DNA of 32,001 nt. Source: Rhodoferax sp. GTDB lineage: Bacteria > Pseudomonadota > Gammaproteobacteria > Burkholderiales > Burkholderiaceae_C. The stretch is from positions 1 through 32,001 of the forward strand of contig JAMFRW010000571.1 in the NCBI GenBank assembly GCA_026224975.1, written 5' to 3'. Below the pieces are notes generated by a model, which worked only from the letters and a program-made list of their open reading frames with translations, searched no databases and was not told where the DNA came from. Made by a program: the position numbers and the translations under genes. How positions within the stretch are numbered: position 1 is the first letter of the stretch; each line of letters begins with the position of its first letter. Positions 10,051-17,995 of the stretch are shown here, in pieces.

Positions 10051-10878
10051 TCAATTTGCCCAAATGGGGAGGTTGAGCCACCAGCTCCACCATTCCGGCC
10101 AGCCGCGGGTCCAGAAGGGACCGCTGATCACGATGCAGATGGCGCTCCAGAAGCCGGCCGAGAGCGCCAGGAAGAGGCCGAGCCGGTGGATGCCGAGCGT
10201 GCCGATCGAGTAGCCGATGGTGTCGCGGAAGAAGGTGTTCTCATGCTCTGCGGTCTTCACCACTTCGCCCTTCTTCGGGTTGGTGGCCGAGAGGATGAGC
10301 GCGCCATGCAACGAGAGCGCAAAGGTGGTGGCGAAGAAGAAGCTCACCGCCAGCATGTGCGCCGGGTTGTAATGGAAGTGCAGGTACTGGTAGCCGGTGT
10401 TCGACACCCAGTCGAGGTGGCTCATGATCCCGTAGGGGAAGCCGTGGCCCCAGGCGCCGAGCAATATCGGGCGGATGACCGTGAGCGTCACATAGGCAAA
10501 GATCGCCACGCTGAATGCAAACGGCACGTGGTAGCCGATGCCGAGCTTGCGGCAGATCTCGACCTCGCGCAGCGCCCATGACACGAAGGAGCCGATGGCA
10601 CAGATGGTGATGAGCTGCCAGAGCCCGCCTTCCATCAGCGGCGCCATTCGGAGGCCGTATTTGATGTCGGGTGGCGCGATCGATATCTGCCACAGGTTCC
10701 AGGTGCCGCCCTGCGAGGCGCCCCACACGATGAGCAGCGTGCCCACCGTGGCGAAGAAGATGGTGGTGACGCCGAAGAAGCCGACGAAGAACGGCCCGAC
10801 CCAGAAATCGAACAGGTCGCCGCCCATCAGCGTGCCTCCGCGAACGCGATACTTTCTCTCGAAGCTGAGCATGGCCAT
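10051..10878 (-). CDS. pufL: Photosynthetic reaction centre L subunit
   Basis: Second membrane subunit of the reaction centre core, 275 aa, five transmembrane helices. The N-terminus ([17 protein letters not shown]) is canonical, and GAGG lies upstream of the ATG at 10878. Key residues match Rhodobacter numbering plus one for the Met: His154 and His174 (bacteriochlorophylls), His191 and His231 (iron), Glu213 and Ser224 (proton path to the secondary quinone). The stretch [13 protein letters not shown] around the secondary quinone site is intact. It is separated from pufA by 177 nt that contain a strong hairpin, which is a known arrangement for stoichiometry control in puf operons. Confidence 0.98.
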   Translation of the reverse strand: MAMLSFERKYRVRGGTLMGGDLFDFWVGPFFVGFFGVTTIFFATVGTLLIVWGASQGGTWNLWQISIAPPDIKYGLRMAPLMEGGLWQLITICAIGSFVSWALREVEICRKLGIGYHVPFAFSVAIFAYVTLTVIRPILLGAWGHGFPYGIMSHLDWVSNTGYQYLHFHYNPAHMLAVSFFFATTFALSLHGALILSATNPKKGEVVKTAEHENTFFRDTIGYSIGTLGIHRLGLFLALSAGFWSAICIVISGPFWTRGWPEWWSWWLNLPIWAN

Positions 10879-10924
10879 GGTGTGTTCCTCGCGTCGCGCA
10901 AATGCTGTGCAACTGCTTTCTTTG

Positions 10925-10951
10925 CTGCCGCTACTGCCGCTACTGCCGCTG
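10925..10951. repeat. Three tandem 9-bp repeats upstream of pufL
   Basis: The 9-mer CTGCCGCTA is repeated three times head to tail (25-33, 34-42 and 43-51 within 109xx), the last copy ending in G. A fourth isolated copy covers the pufA stop codon (11050-11058). On the transcript these read as TAGCGGCAG units in the pufA-pufL spacer. No function is known to me; slippage is the simplest origin. Confidence 0.6.
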
Positions 10952-10997
10952 ATGCGGACTGCTTTTTGTCTCCAACCTCCTGTCGGGGCCCGGCCCC

Positions 10998-11037
10998 GGC
11001 GGGCAGGGCCGGGCGCTGTGCCCGGACCTTGCCCGCC
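10998..11037 (-). other. Strong intercistronic hairpin between pufA and pufL
   Basis: The transcript can fold a stem of about 17 bp, GGCGGGCA paired with TGCCCGCC and CCGGGC paired with GCCCGG, with one bulge and a 5-nt loop (11015-11019). It has no U-tract, so it is not a classical terminator. In Rhodobacter, stem-loops in the same pufA-pufL spacer protect the pufBA segment from 3' decay and so produce excess LH1 over reaction centre. The same role is inferred here. A second GC palindrome (GGGGCCCGGCCCC, about 10985-10997) adjoins it. Confidence 0.75.
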
Positions 11038-11055
11038 GTTGCGCGAGCCCTGCCG

Positions 11056-11259
11056 CTACTTGGGCGCGGGCGCCGTGGCCGGTGCCGGCATCGGCGACAT
11101 CTGCCCTGCGGTGGTCATGCCCTTGCGTGGGCCGTCCAGCCAGTTGAAGCGGTCGGTGCTGAGCAGGATGAAATGAATCACCAGCGCCAGCACGAACAGG
11201 AACGTGAACAGGGCGATCAGCGTCCTGCGAGGGTCGAATAATTTCCAAATGCGCCACAT
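11056..11259 (-). CDS. pufA: Light-harvesting LH1 alpha polypeptide
   Basis: Core antenna alpha subunit, 67 aa, encircling the reaction centre. [14 protein letters not shown] is the characteristic cytoplasmic N-terminus. One transmembrane helix (about 13-35) contains His29, the bacteriochlorophyll ligand, in the motif [11 protein letters not shown]. The C-terminal tail is rich in Pro/Ala and is typical of betaproteobacterial relatives. AGGAGG lies 7 nt before the ATG, the strongest ribosome site in the operon and consistent with high expression. It follows pufB by 26 nt. Confidence 0.97.
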   Translation of the reverse strand: MWRIWKLFDPRRTLIALFTFLFVLALVIHFILLSTDRFNWLDGPRKGMTTAGQMSPMPAPATAPAPK

Positions 11260-11285
11260 GTCTTGTCCTCCTATGTGTGCTGGGG

Positions 11286-11516
11286 CTAGGCGGTGAAAGC
11301 CACCGCGATGTAGGCCATCGCCACTTCCTTGGCGTCATGGACGATGGACGCATACCCCGCTGCCCCCGGCAGCCACGGACGCCATTGCCACGCCAGGAAG
11401 TGCGCGACGATGGCGATCAGCGTGAAGATGATGAAGCTCGTCATGAATATGCTGTGAAACTCTTTGGCTTCGGAGTCCGTTAATCCGGACAGGGAGCCTT
11501 CCCTCAGGTCTGCCAT
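11286..11516 (-). CDS. pufB: Light-harvesting LH1 beta polypeptide with extended C-terminus
   Basis: Core antenna beta subunit. Residues 8-55 fit the family ([18 protein letters not shown], a transmembrane helix with bacteriochlorophyll ligand His39, [14 protein letters not shown]). Family members generally stop around the PG..GY motif, about 50-55 aa, but this frame continues for about 21 more residues (from A56, moderately hydrophobic, [10 protein letters not shown]) to a stop at 11286. The tail lies on the periplasmic side. There is no sign of a frameshift. GGAGA lies upstream of the ATG at 11516. Confidence 0.95.
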   Translation of the reverse strand: MADLREGSLSGLTDSEAKEFHSIFMTSFIIFTLIAIVAHFLAWQWRPWLPGAAGYASIVHDAKEVAMAYIAVAFTA

Positions 11517-11671
11517 GGTGATTTCTCCAGAAAGGCCACGTGGCCGTTACCGCTTGCCTGCCCCGCGGCGGGGCTCACTGCGGCATGCGCCGCAGCAATC
11601 TGTGCGCCCGTGATGCACGGGCGAATGTTCGAATGCTTCTTGTGAGCCAAGTTCATGTGAGCCGCGTTCAT
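11504..11671 (-). CDS. Candidate 55-aa ORF bridging bchZ and pufB (uncertain)
   Basis: The bchZ stop codon sits in ATGA, so an ATG at 11671 overlaps it by 4 nt, with AAGGGGAG five bases upstream, an excellent ribosome site. The frame runs 55 codons and stops inside the start of pufB (11504). Rhodobacter has the small gene pufQ in this slot, but this ORF has no membrane helix and I see no resemblance. The composition (Ala/His-rich) may simply reflect the hairpins encoded here. It might serve to carry ribosomes from bchZ towards pufB. Confidence 0.25.
   Translation of the reverse strand: MNAAHMNLAHKKHSNIRPCITGAQIAAAHAAVSPAAGQASGNGHVAFLEKSPWQT
11534..11623 (-). other. Four consecutive inverted repeats in the bchZ-pufB spacer
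   Basis: In transcript order: CGCCCGTG/CACGGGCG with a 3-nt loop (11605-11623); CTGCGGC/GCCGCAG with a 4-nt loop (11578-11595); GCCCCG/CGGGGC with a 3-nt loop (11560-11574); and the perfect palindrome GGCCACGTGGCC (11534-11545). All stems are perfect. None is followed by a U-tract. They lie just before the highly expressed pufB and probably mark a processing or stability barrier at the 5' end of the puf message; the last could also be a protein-binding palindrome. Confidence 0.7.
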
Positions 11672-13146
11672 GCGGGCTCCCCTTGTCGCAGCGCGTTGCG
11701 CGTGCGCTCCACACGGTCTGCGGTGATGCGCTCTTCGCCGGCGCGCTTCGCATCGCGCTCCGCGCGGTCACGCAGGCGCTTGGCGGCCGAGATCTGCACG
11801 AGCACCGGCTCGGTGTCGACGAAATCAGCGAGCAGCTGCTGCGCATCGTCGTCCCACGGGCTGGACTCTTCGGCCAGCAGCCGCGCGGGGGTGGGGTCGA
11901 CCTTGTCCATCTCGGTGCCCAAGGGCAGGATGTGGAACAGCGCATCGAAGAGCGCGTTGCAGAACTCCTGTATCAGGTAGGTCGCGCCCGCATAACCCAT
12001 GAAGGGCGTGCCGGTGTGGCGGCGGATGATGGGCAGCGGGAACGAAGCCGGGATGAAGGTAGTCTTCATCATGCCGCCACCGCCGCATTCGGCCAGGTAG
12101 ATGCGCTCGTTGTAGCTGCCGTAGAGCACCAGCGGCGTCTTCTCATGGACCAGGCGGCGTACTTCTTCGTTGTCGGTCTTGGCGCCGGGTTTGCGGGCCA
12201 CCGCGAAGTGGCAGGGCAGGCCCATCTCGTCTTCGAGAAAGTGCTTGATGCCGCGCGTGTAGGTTTCGTTCGCGACCACGCCGAAGCTCGCGGTGCCGAA
12301 GAAATCCTGCGTGACCGAACGCCACAAGTCCCAGATCGGCTTGACGGTGCTGTGCTTCTCGCGCTCGATGAAAGGCTCCGGGTCCAGCCCCAGCAATTCA
12401 CCGAGCGAGCGCAGGAACTTGGTCGTGCTGTGCAGGCCGATCGGCGCTTGCAGATAGGGCCGTTCGAGCGCCTCGCACAGCATGCGGCCGAACTCGCGGT
12501 ACATGCAGATGTTCACATCGGCTTCGACCAAGCGCGACACATCGGCCAGATGGCTGCCGAGCGGGAACACCATGTTGATCTCGGCACCGATGCCTTGCAC
12601 CAGGCGGCGAATCTCGGCCAGATCACTCGGCGAATTGAAGGTGCCGTAGCTGGGGCCGATGATGTTGACTCTGGGCCTTTCGGTAGCCGGCCTTTCCGCG
12701 AACGGCTTGCGCGCCGGTACTTTCTTCAGGCCGTATTCCGACCAGAGCCAGAACATCGCGCGGTTGGCGCACTGCCACTGGTCTTCGTCGATGGTGCGCG
12801 GCAGAAAGCGCTGGATGTTGGTGCCGGATGGCGTCACGCCACCGCCGATCATCTCGGCGATCGAGCCTGTGACCACGACGGATGGCAGGTCGGGGTCGAG
12901 CGCAGCATGGGCTCTGCGCATCGAGCCTTCGGTGCCTTCGCGTCCGAGCTGTTCTTCGGCCAGGCCGGTGACGACGATGGGCAGCTCGTGTGGCGGCAAG
13001 GCATCGGTGTAATGCAACACCGAAGTCACTGGCAGGTTCTCGCAACCGACCGGGCCGTCGATGACGACTTGCAGGCCCTTGATGGCGGTGAACACATACA
13101 CCGCACCCCAGTAGCCGCCGGCACGATCGTGGTCCAAAACCAGCAT
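11668..13146 (-). CDS. bchZ: Chlorophyllide a reductase subunit Z
   Basis: One of the two catalytic-component subunits (with BchY) of the nitrogenase-like enzyme that reduces ring B of chlorophyllide a on the way to bacteriochlorophyll a. I chose the ATG at 13146, overlapping the bchY stop as TGATG with AGAGGAG upstream; this gives 492 aa, beginning [17 protein letters not shown], the conserved start. Cys35 in GPVGCENLP is a candidate iron-sulfur ligand shared with NifK/BchB relatives. The C-terminal part (from about residue 430: [17 protein letters not shown] onward) is the helical extension rich in Arg/Glu seen in BchZ. The frame upstream of 13146 is shadow of bchY. Confidence 0.97.
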   Translation of the reverse strand: MLVLDHDRAGGYWGAVYVFTAIKGLQVVIDGPVGCENLPVTSVLHYTDALPPHELPIVVTGLAEEQLGREGTEGSMRRAHAALDPDLPSVVVTGSIAEMIGGGVTPSGTNIQRFLPRTIDEDQWQCANRAMFWLWSEYGLKKVPARKPFAERPATERPRVNIIGPSYGTFNSPSDLAEIRRLVQGIGAEINMVFPLGSHLADVSRLVEADVNICMYREFGRMLCEALERPYLQAPIGLHSTTKFLRSLGELLGLDPEPFIEREKHSTVKPIWDLWRSVTQDFFGTASFGVVANETYTRGIKHFLEDEMGLPCHFAVARKPGAKTDNEEVRRLVHEKTPLVLYGSYNERIYLAECGGGGMMKTTFIPASFPLPIIRRHTGTPFMGYAGATYLIQEFCNALFDALFHILPLGTEMDKVDPTPARLLAEESSPWDDDAQQLLADFVDTEPVLVQISAAKRLRDRAERDAKRAGEERITADRVERTRNALRQGEPA

Positions 13147-14699
13147 CAGACCATCTCCTCTGCTTTGCGCTTCTTCGCGAGCTTGACGGCCTGTCGCCGC
13201 TGTTCGGCCTTGAACTCCGGCCGGTCCTGCGGCACACCGTGGGAGGCTTCCCACACACCCGCGGCATGGGCCGTGCCGGTGCTGCCGAAGAACTCCTTCA
13301 TCTGCTCGAAGCGGGCCTTGTTGCCGATGGCCGCATTGATCACCGTCGCAAGTGAGCCGGCACCCGCAGGCCCCATCAACGGCCGGGCCGAGATGAGGTT
13401 GGTGAAGTAGAGCGCCGGGATGCACAACTCCTTGGCGGCCTGCACGACGGGCGTGGTGCCTATGGCCAGATCAGGCTGCCATTCGTGCATCGCCGCCAGG
13501 TCTTGTTCGAGCGACGCGCGGAACTGCACGTGCACGCCCTTGGCTTGCAGCCACTGCAGATCGGCCTCGTTCCACGGCGTGCGCGGGCAGGCGCTGCCCA
13601 CGTAGCGCAAATCGGCTCCGCTTTCGACCAGCAGGCGGCCGACCAGCAGCTCCGAACCTTCGTAGCCGCTCAGCGTGATGCGGCCCTTGATCGGCATCCT
13701 GGCGAGTGCGCCTTTGATGGCCGGCAGCATGCGGTTCTTGGCGGCATCGATCTTGTCCTGCGCCACGTTGGTGGCGTTGCCGATGGCTTGCAGCCAGGCT
13801 TCGGTGCCGTCGTGGCCGACCGGCGCCGAGCCCACGATGACGCGACCGGCCGCATCGAACTCGCGGATGCTCGCGGTGTAGAAAGGGTGGATCGCGGCGA
13901 CGGCGGCGCAATCGAGCGCGGCATACAACTCGCGCCATTCGCGTGTGGGCACCACAGGCCCGGTGGCCAGCCCCATGGGTTCCAGCATCATGCCGATGAT
14001 CATCGGATCGGCAGGGAACATCTCGCCGAGCAGGGTGATGGTGGGCTTGGCGGAACGACCCGCACGAGGCGCTTGCACCGGCCCGGCCTGGACCTCGGCA
14101 CGCGCGTATTTCAGCATTGCACCGGCCAGCACATCCTTCGCCTCGGCATGCGTCGGCACGCCGAAGCCGGGCACGTCGATGCCGATGATGCGCACGCCGT
14201 TGATTTCCTTCGGCAGGATCTGCAGCGGCACGCCGCTGGCCGTCGGCACGCACAGGTTGATGATGACGATCGCGTCGTACAGGGCCGGATCGGCTTGTTT
14301 GTAGACGGCTTCGCGAATGTCTTCGAAGAGCTTGCCGGTGACCAGCGATTCGCTGTTGAACGGCACGTAGCCCACGCTTCGCCGCGCGCCATAGAAGTGC
14401 GAGGTGAAGGTCAGGCCGTAGACGCAGCAGGCCGAACCCGAGAGGATGGTCGAGGTACGGCGCATGCGCAGGCCGACGCGCAAGGAGCCGAAGGCCGGGC
14501 ACATGCTTTGCGGTTGGTCGTGCGGGCCGGCTTTTTCGTTGCGCGGATAGTCCTTGGCGTATCGATCCAGAACGTCGGATTTGCCGGCGGACTTGGCTGC
14601 AGCCAGCATCGCTTCGCCGCCCGAGTGGCAGCCCATGCCGTCGCCTTCGATGGCGGTGGCCACCTTGAGCGGGACGATGGGGATGGTGGTCGCGTTCAC
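13146..14699 (-). CDS. bchY: Chlorophyllide a reductase subunit Y
   Basis: Partner of BchZ in the catalytic component of chlorophyllide a reductase, 517 aa. The start is GTG at 14699, three bases after the bchX stop, with GAGG suitably upstream. Cysteines that fit the NifD-like cluster ligand pattern are Cys24 (GMGCHSGGE), Cys67 (SMCPAFGS) and Cys91/Cys92 (GSACCVYGL). The C-terminal half contains conserved patches such as [26 protein letters not shown]. It is translationally linked to bchX and bchZ. Confidence 0.97.
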   Translation of the reverse strand: MNATTIPIVPLKVATAIEGDGMGCHSGGEAMLAAAKSAGKSDVLDRYAKDYPRNEKAGPHDQPQSMCPAFGSLRVGLRMRRTSTILSGSACCVYGLTFTSHFYGARRSVGYVPFNSESLVTGKLFEDIREAVYKQADPALYDAIVIINLCVPTASGVPLQILPKEINGVRIIGIDVPGFGVPTHAEAKDVLAGAMLKYARAEVQAGPVQAPRAGRSAKPTITLLGEMFPADPMIIGMMLEPMGLATGPVVPTREWRELYAALDCAAVAAIHPFYTASIREFDAAGRVIVGSAPVGHDGTEAWLQAIGNATNVAQDKIDAAKNRMLPAIKGALARMPIKGRITLSGYEGSELLVGRLLVESGADLRYVGSACPRTPWNEADLQWLQAKGVHVQFRASLEQDLAAMHEWQPDLAIGTTPVVQAAKELCIPALYFTNLISARPLMGPAGAGSLATVINAAIGNKARFEQMKEFFGSTGTAHAAGVWEASHGVPQDRPEFKAEQRRQAVKLAKKRKAEEMV

Positions 14700-14702
14700 C
14701 GA

Positions 14703-15731
14703 TCAAACCTCGTCATAGACGACTTCGAGCGTCTGCTTGACGACTTCTTTCTTGCCACACATGTCGAACTGCGTGGCCGGTTCCAACACCACATCGCGCC
14801 CGACGGAAGCGGCTGAGAACAAGCCCAACAAGGCATCCTGCGTCATCGGCTTCGGCCGCACCGGCAGCGACGTGCCGACGTTCTCGGCGAGTTCCTCGAA
14901 CATCGGCCCCCAGGGCGACCCAGGCCGGCCGATGATTTCGTAGCTGGCGCTCTTGCGGCGGATGTCGTCGTTGGCGGGGATCACCGAGAGCACCGGAATG
15001 CCGACGGCCGAAGCAAAGGCAGTGGCTTCGCCGGTGCCATCGTCGCGGTTGATCACCATGCCCGCCACACCGACGTTGCCGCCGAGTTTGCGGAAGTATT
15101 CGACCGCGCTGCAGACATTGTTCGCGACGTAGAGCGATTGCAGGTCGTTGCTGGCGACGACGATGACCTTCTGGCACATGTCGCGGGCGATCGGCAGGCC
15201 GAAGCCACCACAGACCACGTCGCCCAGGAAGTCGAGCAGCACGTAGTCGAAACCCCAGTCGTGGAAGCCGAGCTTTTCCAGCAACTCGAAGCCGTGGATG
15301 ATGCCGCGCCCGCCGCAGCCGCGGCCGACTTCGGGGCCGCCGAGCTCCATCGCATACACGCCGTCGCGCTTGAAGCAGACATCGCCGATCGCGACCGCTT
15401 CACCGGCCAGCTTCTTCTTCGAGCTGGTCTCGATGATGGTCGGGCAGGCGCGCCCGCCGAACAGCAGCGAGGTGGTGTCGCTCTTGGGGTCGCAGCCGAT
15501 CAGCAGCACCTTCTTGCCCTGCTGCGCCATCATGTAGCTGAGGTTGGCGAGCGTGAAGCTCTTGCCGATGCCGCCCTTGCCGTAGATCGCGATGATCTGG
15601 GTCTCTTTCGTCACCGGCGCAGTGGAGACCGGCGGCGGCTCGATGGCGGCTTCGGCGCGCAAGTCCTTCATCATGAACGTGACCGGCTTGGTGGCGGATG
15701 CCGTGAGGTCGGCGGTAGCGGCGAGGTTCAT
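14703..15731 (-). CDS. bchX: Chlorophyllide a reductase iron protein (subunit X)
   Basis: ATP-dependent reductase component (NifH-like homodimer) that feeds electrons to BchYZ. I chose the ATG at 15731, overlapping the bchC stop (ATGA), with GGAGA upstream; 342 aa. The Walker A motif is YGKGGIGKS (residues 50-58). The [4Fe-4S] cluster ligands are Cys139 in GRGCGGRG and Cys174 in DVVCGGF. The N-terminal 40 residues before the P-loop are an extension typical of BchX compared with BchL/NifH. The frame upstream of 15731 belongs to bchC in another frame and is not coding. Confidence 0.97.
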   Translation of the reverse strand: MNLAATADLTASATKPVTFMMKDLRAEAAIEPPPVSTAPVTKETQIIAIYGKGGIGKSFTLANLSYMMAQQGKKVLLIGCDPKSDTTSLLFGGRACPTIIETSSKKKLAGEAVAIGDVCFKRDGVYAMELGGPEVGRGCGGRGIIHGFELLEKLGFHDWGFDYVLLDFLGDVVCGGFGLPIARDMCQKVIVVASNDLQSLYVANNVCSAVEYFRKLGGNVGVAGMVINRDDGTGEATAFASAVGIPVLSVIPANDDIRRKSASYEIIGRPGSPWGPMFEELAENVGTSLPVRPKPMTQDALLGLFSAASVGRDVVLEPATQFDMCGKKEVVKQTLEVVYDEV

Positions 15732-16666
15732 GTGCAATGTCTCCAGTCGAGAACCATCTTCAGACAGGCCGGATCGCCGAAGGCGGTGCGGTAGGCGGCG
15801 TCGGCCTGCATCGCGTCGGCGCGGTGGGTGATCAGGCCGTCGAGCGAGAGGCGGCCCGATTCGGCAAGTTGCTTGACGGCAGCCAGGTCGCCCGGCTGCC
15901 ATTGCGCGGCGACGCGCAGGCGCGCCTCGCGCATGAAGGCGGGCGGGAAGAGGAAGGAGAGCGGCTCGTCGTAGAAGCCAGCCAGCACGATTTCGCCACC
16001 GAAAGCGAGGCGGCCGATCAGCGTGTTCAGCAGCGATGAATCGCCGCTCACATCGCAGATCGAGTGGTAGTCTTTGTGGTTGTCTTCGGTCGGGTCGATG
16101 ACGCTGTAGCCCTCGGCCCCTTCGCGGCGTGCGGCGCTGGTCTCCCAGACCACCGGCGAGGCGCCGGCCGCCACCGCAAGCCGGGCGATCATGCGGCCGA
16201 GCACACCGTGGCCGATGATCAGATCAGGCTGGATCTGGCCAGGTCCGGAGGTGGCGTGGTAGGCCGTGGCGGCCAGTGCGAGCAGCACACCCTTCTCACC
16301 CAACCGCTCGTCGAATGCGATGGTTCTGGCGCCGGGCAACACGACCCGCGCCGCCGCGCCGCCGAAGAGACCGCGCACATCGCCGAAGCACTTGGCGCCC
16401 GGTACGAACACGCGGTTGCCGACCACGCTGCCGGACCGCGAGCCGGCCTGCACGATGCGCCCCACCGATTCATAACCCGGCACCAGCGGATAGCCCATGC
16501 CCGGGAAGGCCGGCATGCGGCCCGACCACAGCAAGCGCTCGGTGCCAGTGCTGATGCCGCTCCACTCGATGTCGACCACCACGTCTTCATCGGTCGCGGG
16601 GTTCAGCGGCAAGCGGCTGAGCACGAGTTGCTCAGGCTGCTGGAGGACGACGGCGAGCGTGTTCAC
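15728..16666 (-). CDS. bchC: Bacteriochlorophyllide a dehydrogenase (3-hydroxyethyl)
   Basis: Oxidises the C3 hydroxyethyl group to acetyl, a late step to bacteriochlorophyllide a. It is a 312-aa medium-chain dehydrogenase-like protein. The N-terminal part includes EWSGISTGTERLLWSGRMP, a BchC hallmark, and the nucleotide-binding region reads LIIGHGVLGRMIARLA (about 149-164). The start is GTG at 16666 (MNTLAVVLQQPEQL) with only a weak AAGG upstream. It is the first gene of bchCXYZ and has its own promoter with PpsR/CrtJ sites in the 162-nt spacer after crtF, so it can be expressed separately from read-through of crtEF. Confidence 0.96.
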   Translation of the reverse strand: MNTLAVVLQQPEQLVLSRLPLNPATDEDVVVDIEWSGISTGTERLLWSGRMPAFPGMGYPLVPGYESVGRIVQAGSRSGSVVGNRVFVPGAKCFGDVRGLFGGAAARVVLPGARTIAFDERLGEKGVLLALAATAYHATSGPGQIQPDLIIGHGVLGRMIARLAVAAGASPVVWETSAARREGAEGYSVIDPTEDNHKDYHSICDVSGDSSLLNTLIGRLAFGGEIVLAGFYDEPLSFLFPPAFMREARLRVAAQWQPGDLAAVKQLAESGRLSLDGLITHRADAMQADAAYRTAFGDPACLKMVLDWRHCT

Positions 16667-16740
16667 GTGGAAAACCTTGTGGCCGGCGGGCAGCCTGCGA
16701 ACACGTTCGGTGGAGAGGATGGGAACTGCTTCACGATGAA

Positions 16741-16784
16741 TGTCATCCTAGGCTTACTAATTGAAGTGTCAATACAACATTACA
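16741..16784 (-). promoter_or_regulatory. bchC promoter with paired PpsR/CrtJ palindromes
   Basis: On the minus strand TTGACA (16767-16772), a 16-bp spacer and TAGGAT (16745-16750) form a good sigma70-type promoter. Two 18-bp palindromes overlap it. The distal one, TGTAATGTTGTATTGACA (16767-16784), is a perfect TGT-N12-ACA and contains the -35. The proximal one, AGTAAGCCTAGGATGACA (16741-16758), has one mismatch and contains the -10. They are exactly 8 bp apart. Paired sites 8 bp apart over -35 and -10 are the known CrtJ/PpsR arrangement at bchC in Rhodobacter, giving aerobic repression. Confidence 0.88.
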
Positions 16785-16828
16785 TTCAAAACCACAGGGT
16801 TTGTACTGCCGACGTGACACCGATGGCC

Positions 16829-17959
16829 TTACAGCGATGGCGCAGTGCCCACCACCGCATGCATCAGCCGGGTCTGCAGCGGCAGCCGCGTGGGTAGCAG
16901 GCGCATGCCGGTGAAGCCCGTCGCCTGCAGCAGCGCGATCAATTGCTCTGCCGTGCGCGGCCGCCCGCGGCCCATGGCGAGCAGGTAGAAGCCGAAGTAC
17001 GCATCGCCCATGGGCTCGGCGCCGCGCGTTCCGGCCATGGGCTCGGCCAGCAGCAGGCTGCCGCCCGGTGGCAGGGCCGCGTGTACCGCGCGCAGGATGG
17101 CGAGCACGCGCGCATCGTCGTGGTCGTGCACCACGCGGATCAGCGTGGCAAGGTCGGCGCCGCGCGGCAAGGGGTCGGTGAGGAAGCTGCCGCCGGCGGA
17201 GGTGGCGCGGTCGACGAGGCCGTGCGCGGCAAAGCGGCGGCGCGCGCGGTCGGCGACGGCTGGCAGGTCGAACAGCATGAGTTGCAGGCCCGGCGTTCGG
17301 GCCGCGGCGGCCGTCAAAAAAGTGCCATCGCCGCCGCCCACATCTAGCACGCAGCGGTGCCGCGCCATCGGGTAGGCATCGAGGATTTCATCGGCGACCA
17401 AGGGCTGGGAGGCCGACATCAAGGCCGAATAAGCGGCCACGCGCTCATCGCCCAACTGGCTCGGTGCCTGCGCGCCGGCGTACGGCCAGTAAATTGCCAA
17501 GGCGCCCTCACCCGCCCGGCCGCGCAGCAGCGCCACCGGGTCGCGCAAGTCCTGGTAGAGCGCGGCATGGTGCTCGACCATCGCGGTGACCGGCGTGTTG
17601 CCGACCAGCGGCGCGCCGCGCTCGCCCAGGCCATAGCGGCCGTCGCTGCGGCGTTGCACGAGCTTCAGCGATTCGGCGGCGGCGAGCAGCGTTTGCGCGG
17701 CCTCGGGCGTCATTTCGAAGCGGTGCGCCAGCGTGCGCAGATCGAGCGGGCCGGCGGCCAGCACATCGAACAGGCGCAGGCGCACGCAGGCCAGCAGCAC
17801 CTGCGAGTAGACGAAGCCCGCGACCAGATCGAAGAGCGCACGCGCTTCGCGGCGGGCGATCCAGCGGGTGAGCGGAAAGCCCGCGGCCCAGCGCTGAAAC
17901 AAGGGGCTGGCGAGGTGCTTGTCTCGCCAGGCGAGCCAGCGGTCGGCCACAGCGCCCAT
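16829..17959 (-). CDS. crtF: Hydroxyneurosporene/spheroidene O-methyltransferase
   Basis: SAM-dependent methyltransferase that methylates the C1 hydroxyl of acyclic carotenoids. It is 376 aa. The N-terminal helical dimerisation domain (about 40-125, including ALFDLVAGFVYSQVLLACVRL) matches CrtF and plant-type O-methyltransferases. The SAM motif is VLDVGGGDGTF (204-214), followed by FDLPAV, IRVVHDHDD (catalytic His-Asp region) and LLLAEPM. The ATG at 17959 lies 36 nt after crtE. The C-terminus is complete with a TAA at 16829. Confidence 0.95.
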   Translation of the reverse strand: MGAVADRWLAWRDKHLASPLFQRWAAGFPLTRWIARREARALFDLVAGFVYSQVLLACVRLRLFDVLAAGPLDLRTLAHRFEMTPEAAQTLLAAAESLKLVQRRSDGRYGLGERGAPLVGNTPVTAMVEHHAALYQDLRDPVALLRGRAGEGALAIYWPYAGAQAPSQLGDERVAAYSALMSASQPLVADEILDAYPMARHRCVLDVGGGDGTFLTAAAARTPGLQLMLFDLPAVADRARRRFAAHGLVDRATSAGGSFLTDPLPRGADLATLIRVVHDHDDARVLAILRAVHAALPPGGSLLLAEPMAGTRGAEPMGDAYFGFYLLAMGRGRPRTAEQLIALLQATGFTGMRLLPTRLPLQTRLMHAVVGTAPSL

Positions 17960-17995
17960 GGTTATAGCCGGGCCGTGTTCACGGTGAGGTGGCCA

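Noticed and set aside
11534-11545. GGCCACGTGGCC as a transcription-factor operator
   Set aside because: A perfect palindrome, but it is one of four stems in a row in a transcribed spacer; RNA structure is the simpler explanation.
11504-11671. pufQ homologue
   Set aside because: Right position and coupled start, but no transmembrane helix and no sequence resemblance to Rhodobacter PufQ; kept only as an uncharacterised candidate ORF.
11683-13410. A 575-codon plus-strand frame opposite bchZ
   Set aside because: Mirror of a strongly conserved gene, no family motif; typical GC-driven antisense frame.
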